Source: Cyclospora cayetanensis (lineage: Eukaryota > Apicomplexa > Conoidasida > Eucoccidiorida > Eimeriidae). Taken from it: a stretch of DNA of 64,000 nt. Shown in pieces: positions 46,601-56,987 of this stretch (the first letter of the stretch is position 1; each line of letters starts with the position of its first letter). The stretch is taken from NCBI RefSeq assembly GCF_002999335.1, contig NW_020312066.1, positions 56,775-120,774 on the forward strand. Reading direction: 5' to 3'. The translations under genes and the position numbers were made by a program. The notes beneath the pieces are model-generated. The model was not told where the DNA came from. It did no database searches and was given only the letters and a program-made list of their open reading frames with translations.

Positions 46601-47112
46601 AAGTAGCCGCAACAGCAGCAGACCTGTAGTTTGATCAAACGGCGAATGCACATAGTCCCGTCAGTTAGCATGCGCCTTGCCTGCAATTCTGGAGGCGCGA
46701 ATTCTATCTGCTGGTGCTGCGCGCGCTGTTGCATCTGCGGGGGGAGTCCGTGAGAAGTGCAAACAGGCTGACGTAGTATCCATTCCTTGATGCGTTCGAT
46801 GGCTGCATGAAGAAGCTCCGCCTTCTCCGGCACAACCCCCGAGGGGCCCCACTGGGGATACACTACAATGGTAAGCGGCTGCAGAGCCCGCAGGTTCAGC
46901 AGCTCTGACAGTGTGCCTACAGTCCAGTGGTTATCGGCTGCTCTCCTTGCCACTTTTAGAAAGTCTCCAGAGCCAGTCGGGAGTCCAACGGTGCTCGCGG
47001 CGGCTTCGAAGGGTAGCGCAGTAAAAGGCGAAATCTCACGAGGCCTTGCAGACTGCGTGGAACAAAGGAGGCGCAGAGAGGCTGTGCGTAGGAGGTACTG
47101 ACAGAAAGGCAT
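46600..47112 (-). CDS. Putative mitochondrial protein of unknown function
   Basis: The ATG at 47112 starts MPFCQYLLRTASLRLLCSTQ, an amphipathic Arg/Ser/Leu-rich stretch that looks like a mitochondrial presequence. The following sequence (DNHWTVGTLSELLNLRAL, TIVVYPQWGPSGVVPEKAEL, AIERIKEWILRQ) has good protein character but belongs to no family I know. The frame runs to about 46620 (MCIRRLIKLQ), where a weak donor GTCTGC could lead to a further exon; otherwise translation continues to 46432 in hydrophobic, poor-quality sequence. A strong acceptor-like site (CTTTGTTCCACGCAG) precedes SARPREISPF at about 47062. This block might therefore instead be a downstream exon of the phosphatase gene, whose frame ends only 15 bases upstream. 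Confidence 0.4.
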
Positions 47113-47126
47113 TAATCCCGTTTGGT

Positions 47127-49562
47127 TCACAACACGATGGTGGTTGGATTCAAAAGTGCGCACATCTCTGTTTCATGACGTTCCTTCCCTTTCCTTGGAG
47201 GTACCCGTTGCTGGCCGCTCTTTCTGCACGCGTTCTGTATAGTTAAAGTGTGAACATCTAGGTGCACGCACAAATAATGCATCTGCGCGTATCTGCAGCA
47301 GGCCCTTCCTTCCCTATCTATACGTAGCTCTTCCTCCGCCAGCCCTACCCTGCGCTTCAGATGGGGGAGAAGTTCCGAAAGAGCTCCCAGAGAGATCCTG
47401 ATAGACCGCCACTCGCAGTTCTGCAGCCCGCGCTTTTCCGGAGCATATAAAGATAACAATGCAAAGCACGTTCTTAGCCAGGCGCTATGGGAAACACAGA
47501 AAACTTCGACGTTCATCGTCAGGGGGCTGTTGCCTTCGTTCCGCTTGCAACTGGGACTGCCATTCTGCATTTCCCGCAAGCCGTTGGTGCGCAGGTTGCT
47601 GCAGCGATGGCACGAGCTTGCGGACAAGCCTTCTGCACTGGGAGCCGCTGCAGATGCAGCTTCTCTTGCGACTAGACTATGAAGACGCTCCAAAAAGAGG
47701 AGACAGCGGCCTTCTACTGCCTCGCGCGGCTCCCTGGGCATGGTGTGGGGGAGAGGATCAGCTGATTCGCACATGCACAAGGTTAGAAGCGGCGATTTGC
47801 TAATGGCGTCACAAGCGCACAAACCGCAGTAGCTACAGCAGCACCCAGAGGACGCGGAACTTGTCAACGGCAGCCTAGAGTGCAAGTTCGACGAGGGGGA
47901 ACCAGCTCCTGAAACGCCTGTGATAGAGGGAAAGTGAGAGACCGTGCAAGATCGATAGAGATGAAAAGAGTCAAACAGAAGGAGATGCAGCACCAAGATT
48001 TCGGAACAGTAACATCGCATGGCCTAACCCTCCATATGCGGTTCGAATGATATGTGTTCAAAAAGATTAGAAGCCCATACACTCTGCTCCTTCAACCTGA
48101 ATAGAAACCACAAGCCACATGCATGCCGTTGCTCTACCAGGCTTTCCTTTCGCACTGCTTTTGATGAACGTTTGCATGCATCCTTCCTCGCTCGTGCAGT
48201 CAGTCCTCTCCTCCTCCATTCCATATACCCCCCTTCCCTCGCCGCTGGCACTGCACAGCCAGCAGTATCGCTTACGGATGCCTGCCGTCACAACAGTGAC
48301 CTCCCCCAGCCCACTCCCGAGTCTCTTCCAGCGCAACAACTGGCACCTTCAGGGGACCTCTTGCAGCGACTTCTGAGCCTGAGGCTGCTGCTCCCTCCCC
48401 GGAAGGCGCTGCCAGCGCAACGCGAAGAGCCTCGTACGCCGTGCGAATGGTCCGTCGAAGCGAACTCGTATACACCGCAACCCTCGGAAAGCAACAGCAG
48501 CAAAGCTTGCACTCCCCATCATCAACTTGGTGCTGCTGCTGCTGCTGCTGCTGCTGCAGAGCGAGACGCAACGCATCGGGCATGCAGGCACCCGCTGCAC
48601 GCGCTTGCAGCAAACCCGCAGGCGACAAGTCCGCATCAAAGTGCTGTGCCTGCCCATATACCCAGTCGCAGCTGCGCCCTTCTGGCCTGCAGCCACACAA
48701 CACAAAGTTTCAGCAGAAACAGGAGGAAAAGCGTGTCGAACAGCCATCAATCCCTTCCTACGAATTCTTAGCCGATCCTATATGCCGCTACACCCGAATC
48801 AGGGATGCTAGTAGTACAGCAGCAGCTCCCAAGGCTGGGGAACCGCCAAGCGTGGCAGCAATAAAAAACACCATAAGAAAGATGCATCCCTATGGGAACA
48901 CCCCGAAGAAAGGCCTTCGCGCTGAGCGCTTACTTTTCTCGAGCTGCAACATTGTGAGTGCCTTCTGAAACAAAAAGAAGCAGCAGGGGCAGCAGCACAC
49001 ACTTCTGTACATACGCCAAGCGCCAACCATTTCACGCTGTTTTTCGCTACTGCCGTTTCTGTATGGCTCGAAGGCTCCTGGAGGCCAGGCAGTTCCAAGA
49101 GCACCTCCAGCACAGCCCGTCCCGCAAAGGGGGACGGCTACCGTAAGAGGCAGCAAATCGCATTCTAGGAAAAAGCGATGCGCTTTACGCCGTGCTGCTA
49201 ATCGGTGATCCGTGAGTCCAGCAAGCGGGCAACATACAGGGGCATGAAACACCCACAGCGACAGGCTAAAAACCCGAGTTTACGTCGACGACAACCACTG
49301 GAGAGCCCTAAGGCTGTCTCACAAAAGAAACGACTGCAAAATTTCCGCGAAAGCCGTACATCCAGCACTAACCCTTACCCGCATGTCTTAAGAAGTGCAC
49401 GCCGATGCAGATAGCCGCAGCGCCGGTACCGTTGCAACCATTTGCGCTTCTACCTGCTACTGTTGCTACAATGTGAGAATCGACATCTTCAGCAGACGCA
49501 TCGTTAGGAGCATGGCCCGTGGATGCGGCTGCAGATGGGCAGAAAGCGGTTCTCGCTGTCAT
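47127..49562 (-). CDS. Histidine phosphatase (phosphoglycerate-mutase-like, branch 1)
   Basis: Histidine phosphatase superfamily; acts through a phospho-histidine intermediate. Its substrate here is unknown. Exon 1, 49562-49379, ends VHFLRHA. A 31-nt exon, 48964-48934, gives EGTHNVAARE, creating the catalytic RHAEGTHN motif. Exon 3, 48686-48276, continues RSCDWVYGQAQHFDADLSP with a CAG-coded Gln run, the second Arg region VYTSSLRRTIRTAYEAL, the acid motif ALEETREWAGGGHCCD and GRH. A downstream exon has REPREAVEGRCLLFLERL, then EVFCVSHSAWLRTCFAL (second catalytic His) and LQNCEWRSIRIS. The order matches the plant/protist 'phosphoglycerate mutase-like' subgroup rather than glycolytic PGAM. Phases at the first two introns agree (1 and 2). 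The join between 48276 and about 47870 is unresolved: the most homologous block (FRSWFPLVEL) meets an in-frame TAG. ATG 49562 is the first in frame. Confidence 0.7.
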
Positions 49563-50019
49563 CGTTGGGCTCACAGTCCTCCTTGAGGCGCAGCTGCCGT
49601 GCTTGCAACCGCTGCCACAGCACAAAAGCTCTGGTGCTCCTCCTTAGGATCTACAGGTCTTTCTCAGCGCCAGATTTTATGCCAGACTGCTTTTCCTGCT
49701 GGCAACGATTCGTGGAAGGCCTTGGGAAGATACTGCTTTGCAACGCAGGCGAGTGCAGTACAAGCGGCCACTGGAAGAAGCCAAACGGGTAGACAGAGCA
49801 GAAGTGCACTGTCCTTAAAAAAGAGGCTCTTTCAAAGGTGGAACAGAACGGTAGGAAGGCCTATTGGCCATAGTAGCAATGAAAGCTCGATCATAGTGGG
49901 GAGCCCAGGGAGAGCCAGGCGACGAAGCAGCTCCCGCGTTCCTGGCAGAGGCTGCTTGTCTTGAGACGATTGACCTATTCAAAACCCACAAACGAGCGTG
50001 AGATGCGGTTATTTGGGCA

Positions 50020-50380
50020 AATGAATATAAACATGCTCTGTAATATGCTTAACAAACGATACGGCGGGCCATGCAGTATGCTAATCACACGAATGGCCGT
50101 GCTCTGTGGAAAGCTACGCAAACGAATGAGCGTACTGGGTGCAACGCTAAATAGACGAGAGAGTGCGATTCGTGGAAAGTTAAACAAAACGAATCAGCGT
50201 GCTCTGCGGTAAGCTGCCGAAGCTAAAACCGTCCTCTGCAAGATGCCTAACAAAAGAATGAGCGTGTTCTGTACTATGAATCCCTGACGAATGGCGTGCT
50301 CTGGGCTATACTGAACGAACAGATGAGCGTGCTATGTAATATGCTTAACAAGCAAATCGGTCTTGTATCTGTGTAAGCCA
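50020..50380 (+). repeat. Degenerate 33-bp minisatellite, partly open as an 11-residue repeat
   Basis: Ten to eleven diverged copies of a unit close to AATGAGCGTGCTCTGTAATA+TGCTTAACAAACG. Because 33 is divisible by three, the plus strand from 49961 to 50212 stays open and reads as repeats of the form RM-SVLCGMLNK (copies include NINMLCNMLNK, RMAVLCGKLRK, RMSVLGATLNR). After 50212 the frame is broken by indels. Whether it is transcribed or translated cannot be seen. Confidence 0.75.
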
Positions 50381-51500
50381 CATCAGTTCTACTTTAGTCA
50401 GAATTAGCCGTGAACTGACCTATTGGTTTGTCTGTCCGTATCCCTAATATTTTGCATGTAACCACTTGCTCGAAACAACACGCAACGTTGGGTGCGTCAA
50501 CTCTAGATGCTACTTACATGTAGCCGTGAATGCTCGACATGCGTAGAGGACGACACCGACGGGCTCCGTGGCTGACCCTCTCGCCTCATGTTGGGGACTA
50601 TGCGCGGCGCGGGTGGAAAAGGAGCGACCTCTTAGTAACCCAAACACTCAAACTTTCTATCAAGTTATATTGAATCTGGAGTTGCGCCTCCCTACAAACT
50701 CCGGAGTGCCGCCATGATGTACAATTCCTCGAGTTCCTTCGTGGATTGTCCGTGTAATACCGTGGCTTTGTCGATAAGCCCATAACCGATGGCCTTGAAG
50801 CTGTGCGGGAGGGCAGAGGGGGTGGCTCTATATCTAAGCCGTTCTGATAAGCAGCTCCATTCGTGCGCGCCACTTCAGAGCATCAGCAAAAAGAACAAGC
50901 CGTAAATGTCAAGCCCTAAACCAACAATCCTTCAGTTCTTCCGCCCCGTAATTCCTAAAGTAAAAGCTCGCTTCTTGAGCATTCACCACAGCCTCCAGGA
51001 TCGCAAGTAGGATATTCAATTTTCGCATTGTGAGTTAAGACACACCCCAACAATGCGCAAGCCAGCACATTAGGACCAGGCACGGAGGCATTGGATACTC
51101 TGTCGAAAGCAGCCAATCCTCTCGTGCAGCTAGATCCCCTACAGAAGCCGCAGCAACAAAACGCTGTCGCTTGTGCTGCTATTATCACTATTTTTTCGAC
51201 AAGAGAAAAGAATGGAAAACAGGACGAAGATTAGAGAAGGGCCCACAGAACCCAAATTATAGAATAAGCGTCAAGCAAAACACAATTAGAATCAAGTGAG
51301 CGTACACAGCAAGCAGCACAAGGTAGAACGGGGAGACAGACGCTTCTGAGGATTGTGAGGCAGAAAAAAACTGAAGAGAGGTCAATCCGAGGAGGTACTG
51401 ACTGCGACATATACTGAGAAGCGAAACTCTAGCGAAGCTCGCTGGACACAACAGCTTTGTCCATTCAGCACGTCGACCCCTTCTCGGCTGAGTGAGCGGC
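50381..51500. other. Intergenic, no gene seen
   Basis: About 1.1 kb between the minisatellite and the 3' end of the cyclophilin-SYF2 gene. No feature recognised. Confidence 0.5.
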
Positions 51501-54500
51501 TCAGAGAGCAGTGCCTCGTTCGAAGTTCTGTTTGATTTCCCTTGTATCGAAGCTCCGTTCCAGTTTGTTGTTGTATATTCTGTTTCTCTCATTGATGTAG
51601 CTGACGTCAGCATCCTCGTTGAAGATACGGCGGCGGGAGAAGAGGCCCCGACGTTTTTGCGTGTTGGTCACAGAGGTAGCCAAGCGCTCCAGCGCTGCGC
51701 TTGAAGGCTGCAGAATCGAACGGCAAGGCGTACAGCCAGCAGATAGGGGGAAGGGGAGAGATGTCGCGTGACAGGTAGAGTAACTGTGCAGAAATGAGCC
51801 GCGGACGAAACAGAACTAGGGAGGCGGGAAAGGCCTATCCACGGGCAGGACGGGCTAATCAGCAATACCGCCTTACAAAGAGACAACCACGAAAACGGTG
51901 CCGCAGGAGGGAGCACTGTGCCGCTAATGCAGGAGGGCCCTTACTTTGTGCTCGGGGTGAGCGAGAGCAGCGTTAGGATCAAAGAAGTATTCCCCCAGAG
52001 CTTCTTTCTGCTGGCGATACTCTTCAGCTCGCAGAGGCACTTCGGCCAGCCTGCGGGGACGCACGAAGCAAGCGAAAACACGTGCAGGCTTAGGCGTGTC
52101 TGGTTGGTGCGAAGGCTTCAAAAGGAAGCCACACCGCAGAAAAATCATGAGGGGCAGAACAGGCAGCGAGACAGGAGCCTTCGTTCGCATCGCTAGTCGC
52201 GCGGCGAAAGCATCTCCGCCAGAGCAGTGTGTGTGCAGAGCAGCAGCGCGGCGACATCGCAGTATGAACATCAGAGCACACAAGATAGTCCACCGAAATG
52301 CGCAAAAGCTTTTCATTTCGCAGCCAATCCATCCGCAGCCACCGTCGTACCTCTTCTTGTGTGCCCTGTAAAGTGCATCTTCGTTGAACACGTTCCAGCC
52401 GAAAGTAGACTTCGACTTTTTCTTCTGCGTCCGCTGGGAATCCTCGGATATAGCAAGAGCCTCATCCAAGATGTTGCGCCTCCGACCCTTCCCTTTGCGC
52501 CCGCTTTGAGGCCCCTCCTCGTCTTCACTGGACGCTGCTGGTGCTGCTGTTCTAGACCCCATGGCTAGGGAGCTGCCAGCGGCTGCTCCTCCGCTGTCTC
52601 CTGAGGCTTCATCGTCTTTCTTGTAGAGCTGATACATTGGTGCCTCTTGCAGCCGCTTGTATGCATCGCGGGCATTCGCAGCGGCTGCCGCTGCTGCCGC
52701 TGCAGGAGTCTCCCACTGCCTCTTTTCTTCAATAACCTACAGCCGCAGGAGGATCAAAGGTAGGCAGTAGCCACGTCAACACACACAGCGGGTGGAGAGA
52801 AAATGAAAAGCGCTATCAACAAAGCTGCGCCAAGCGCAAAGAGCTACGCAGGAAGCTTGCCATGGATCACACGGCGCCGTGTGCAAACAGCCGAGCTCAC
52901 GCACTTCTTTGGTGTTGAGAGCCCTCCCCTGATTCAACTGAAGCCTTAGTGCTAACAACTTCTGCTTCCTTGCTAACAGCGCAGCGCGCACTGCAGCCTT
53001 GCCACTGCCGCTACTACTGGCCCTGCTGCCCCCTGCAGCAGTTTCGGATGCGCTTTCTCCATCCGACTGTCCGTCTGAGTCTTCGTCGAATTCCATCAGT
53101 AGCTTCCCAAGGGGATCGACTGCTGCAGCTTCTGCCACTGCTTGGTCCTGCGTGCCCTCGTCTTCGCTGCTACTGCTTTCTGCTCCATAAACCGCCACAG
53201 GGGCGTCTCCTCCTGCTGCTGCTCCTGCTGCTCCTGCTGCTGCCGGCTGTAGACGCTCCTTAAGGGTACCACCAGCCAGAAGCCCCTCCATGGCCTGCTG
53301 CGCAGTGTATGTACTGCTCTCCAGGAAACGTGCCCTCTTCCGTTCTAGTCGCCTTTTTTTGTCTCTCTTCGAAGGGGCTTCTGCTTCGCTGTCAGAGCTG
53401 CTGCTTACAGACTCCTCATCGCTTCCTGAAACAACACTGGCAGGCATGCGACATTAGACGTCATCCACAAAAAGGCTCAACTGGTGGCACGTACAAGACA
53501 CGAAAACCCCTCCCAAGCACAGCGCAGCATCACACAAGACAGACAGCGGCCCCAGCCTTAGCACCAGCATCCGCGGCGTCTTGCCTTTAAGTTTGCTGGA
53601 ATCTTCCGCCTGCTTCAGCAGATCTTTCTCGTAGCGATGCATCATCAGCTCCAACTGAGAGCGAACTCCCGCCATGGAGGCGTTCCTCAGAGCCGCCGGA
53701 GAGGCCAACTGCCCGCATCCTTCGACACGACAAAAAAAAACAGCAGGACATACACCTCATGGCAAAGTGACAGTCGGCACAGCTTTGTCGATTCCACCAA
53801 CACACACAGGGCCCCCTTTCTACGCGTCTTACATGCATGAATATATATATCTACATATATATACATGAAAACGAGCAGAAGAGAAAACAGTGCGCACCTT
53901 CGCACACGCATGAAGGCGCAGCTCAACCCGGTACGCTTATACATCCCGCGAAGAAAGCGAATACACCACGAGCAGCCAAGGCAGCCCCTAATAAGCGGCG
54001 CGAAGGCAGGAGAGGCCTATAGGTGAACTTCTGAGGACCACCAGCGCTGCGGCGACGGAATGCGAGAGGGAGTCGGTGGGAATACCCACAGAGGCAGAAA
54101 AGCGGCAGCAGAAGAAGAGGCCTTACAGCGTCAGGAGGCGAGAAGCCGTAGCCTCCAGAAATTGCGCAACAGCGAGCGAAAAGCGCATGCAGCACTTTAG
54201 AGGGCTTGCCCACCTGTGATGATGATATCAACTCGTGGCGTTTGTGAGGCAGAATGCAGCGGAACCAGCTGCATTGCCCTAAGAACCTCGATCCCCTCCA
54301 CTAACTGTCCGATGACTTCATGGCGTCCATCAAACTGTGGGGCCTTTTTCAGCGTAATAAAGAACTGTGAAGCATTTGTGTTTCGCCCGTTGTTCGCCAT
54401 GCTGAGGCACCCTAAGCACGAGCAGAAGGCATTCACACGAAACGCAGCATACACAGACGGACCGAGAGAAACACCCCCAGACCATGGATGTACATAGACA

Positions 54501-56216
54501 TATACATATGTAGAGAGAGAGTGTGAAAAAAACGCAGAGGGGGATGTATGGGGATACAGAGTCACGCATTGCTGCTTATTTCCATGGAAAGCTGCAAATT
54601 CTCATGTGCACCCTAATGGATGGATGCCCATTGACGCACGTCAACATCCCTGCTGCAGACACAGCGAGACATCTGCACGAGCACCTCATGCGAGAAAAAG
54701 CGAGAGAGGCACATCGGTGCCGCATGCACGCAAGAGTACACCCGTACATGACAGACAGCGTTCTCAATCAAATGCTAGACCTAGAGTGCCGAAAGACTCT
54801 CTCCATGACAAAAGAAGCTTAGCGAGAAAACGTTTTGGCTTGCGCATCCAAGATCCCCAAGGGGTCCCGGTGTACCTGCTTGCGCGTGTCTCCTCGCAAA
54901 ATTTTCATCGTTAAAGCATCCACCCCAAATGCTTTCACCTCCGGATCCATCATTATGCACAAAGTCGCCGCTTTGCAGCAAAAGGCCGGGAACAGATCGA
55001 AAGAAGCGGCAGCCTGCGTAGCTGAGAGGCTTCCCCGAAGCCTTGCTGATACCATACTCGCCTGAAGCACATAAACAAACAAAAGCCACACATACATATA
55101 TATACGCTAAGAGAGCCATAGGTAGCAAACCACGGCGGCAAGAGCACACTCTCGTCAAGACAAACGACCAAACGACACGAAGGACGAACTGAGAAACGGA
55201 GGCGTGGGCAGGAAGGTTCCATTTCCAGCCACGTCATCAAGTGACATGCGCATTGCACTACCCAATACAGCGAGGCGCACAGGTAGAAGACTATCCTCTT
55301 GACCCATGCGCGTCGTGATGTTAGATACGAGACATGCGAGGTGTACTCATAGACAGCAGTCAGACGCGTAGGTGCAAGCAAACGTGTGCGTAGCGGAGAA
55401 CCGTTCGCACAAATAGCCCGAGACAAAAAATACAGAGATCGCTGTGCTTGCGAAATGCCTTTTTGGAGCCATCACACCACACGATACCATGAATATGTGT
55501 GCGAGCCCGCTAGCAGCAACTGTGCGGGTTGCTGCCCAAAGAACCGCTACAAGACAGGCGAGCAGCGAAAGTTCTTGCTGCACACCTTCAACAGCAGTAA
55601 CCCCTACATAGGCACACCGAGAATGGAGAGAAAAGAAGACTTAGAGCCACAACTGCGTATTCTTCCCCCCTCCCCTTCCCGTGGTGTAGTAGGGAGGGGG
55701 AATGCGCAGTTTACCGCAAGGCGGAGGAGGGAGAAAAGGCACAACAGTGCATGCATGCGTAATCATAGACGCGAGGCACATATACACATACTACGCGCAT
55801 GTAGACAGATGGACATGGAAAACTGAGCGGCGAGTGGCAAGGCGCTTAAGGCGTGGATGGCTTGAAAGAACCATCAGCATGCCCACACAGGGCATGCAGA
55901 CACACATGCAGAGACCCCCCAAGCCAATATCCGAGCACCACAGACATACGCGTCCATGTGCGCACACACAGAGACAGGCGGGCAGAGCCACGTACGACAC
56001 AATAAGAGAGAATAGGCCAAAATTAGGTGAGAGATCGCAATCGGCAAAACATAGGGTCAGAGTGATGATGATATATAGGCGTATACCGGTGGCAAGGCCC
56101 CTGAAATTTTCTGCTGCCTTCGGCGTTATATCCGTGAAAAGGCGGAAAACAAGGCGGCCACAGGGTTGGCTGCCAATGCTGATATCCAGATACACCCTGA
56201 CGCTTGAGCCAGACAT
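51501..56216 (-). CDS. Cyclophilin fused to spliceosomal factor SYF2
   Basis: Eight exons: 56216-56087, 55061-54876, 54411-54214, 53719-53585, 53425-52905, 52736-52351, 52050-51945 and 51707-51501. All seven phases close, giving 622 residues. Residues about 1-176 are a cyclophilin peptidyl-prolyl isomerase: [75 protein letters not shown] and ending ITGCGQL. A Ser/Glu/Asp-rich linker with [13 protein letters not shown] follows. From about 368 the protein is SYF2, a component of the NTC-associated activated spliceosome: [54 protein letters not shown], then [11 protein letters not shown] and [12 protein letters not shown] at the C-terminus, matching human SYF2. In the isomerase, CypA Arg55 and Gln63 are kept, but Phe60 is Leu and Trp121 is Gln. 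Intron 4 appears to be GC-AG. Likely a nuclear splicing protein. Confidence 0.82.
53426..53584 (-). other. GC-AG intron in the cyclophilin-SYF2 gene
   Basis: Donor AAAG|GCAAGA at 53584 and acceptor TTTCAG at 53426. Phase 1 on both sides joins SSKLK to GSDEESVSS. Nearby GT dinucleotides give the wrong phase. Confidence 0.55.
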
Positions 56217-56987
56217 CTTCGCTGCTGCTTCGATGTCATGCACGCGAACAGAGCTTGTTTGCTGCACAGCCGCTGCCAAAGTGCGGCTCTTGCTGCGAGG
56301 TCGCGCAGCAAGAGCCGCAGCAGCAACAGCCACAAAGGGTGCTGCTCTCCTGCTACAGAGTGTACCGGGCGCGCTTCACAGCTTGAATCTCCTGTCCGCA
56401 ACTGTGTGGCAGGCTGCGGCTCCGCTGGCGTCTGCTGCCGCTGTTTGGGGGCAGGGGGGAGTCCGATCGAAAATATGCAAGCGTAGTTTCAATATAAGGC
56501 AGTGGAGAACGCGCCGTCCTCCGTTCACCAGTTCTACCACTGCAGTTGCCCAGCTGCCGTCGTTGGTTGCAAGAGGCTGGCCGCTTGTCTGTAGCTCAGA
56601 AGCTCTTCTTTTCCTTCGCAAAGATGCACCAAAATCCCCACAGAAGATTCCAATGCGACTTTGGGTAGTCATGCCACCACGCGCTCCACCCCTGCTACAC
56701 CCGGTGCTCTGCCGCGTGGCCTCTGTGCGGGACTGCATGCAGCACGGTGTGTGTGCCGCGCTGCTGTTGCTGAGGATAGGGAGGCTATCAAATGTTAATT
56801 TCGCGCAGATAAATGCAAGTAACAAGTGGGAGTGCCGAGGCACTGAAGATCTTTGCACAGGCCTCTCAACTCTTGAGGGGCCCCTGGCCATCCGTCTCGG
56901 GGTGCAGGGAACTTGTGCTTTGGTGGGTAATGATGGAAAGAGCCAGAGAACAGATGCCTTTTTAGCGTTTCTCCGCCAGCAGCATCA
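56217..56987. promoter_or_regulatory. Divergent promoter region between cyclophilin-SYF2 and uL3m
   Basis: Head-to-head intergenic region of about 770 bases. Contains the palindrome AGGGGCCCCT at 56876-56885, about 100 bases upstream of the uL3m ATG. Open frames across it lack protein features. Confidence 0.4.
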
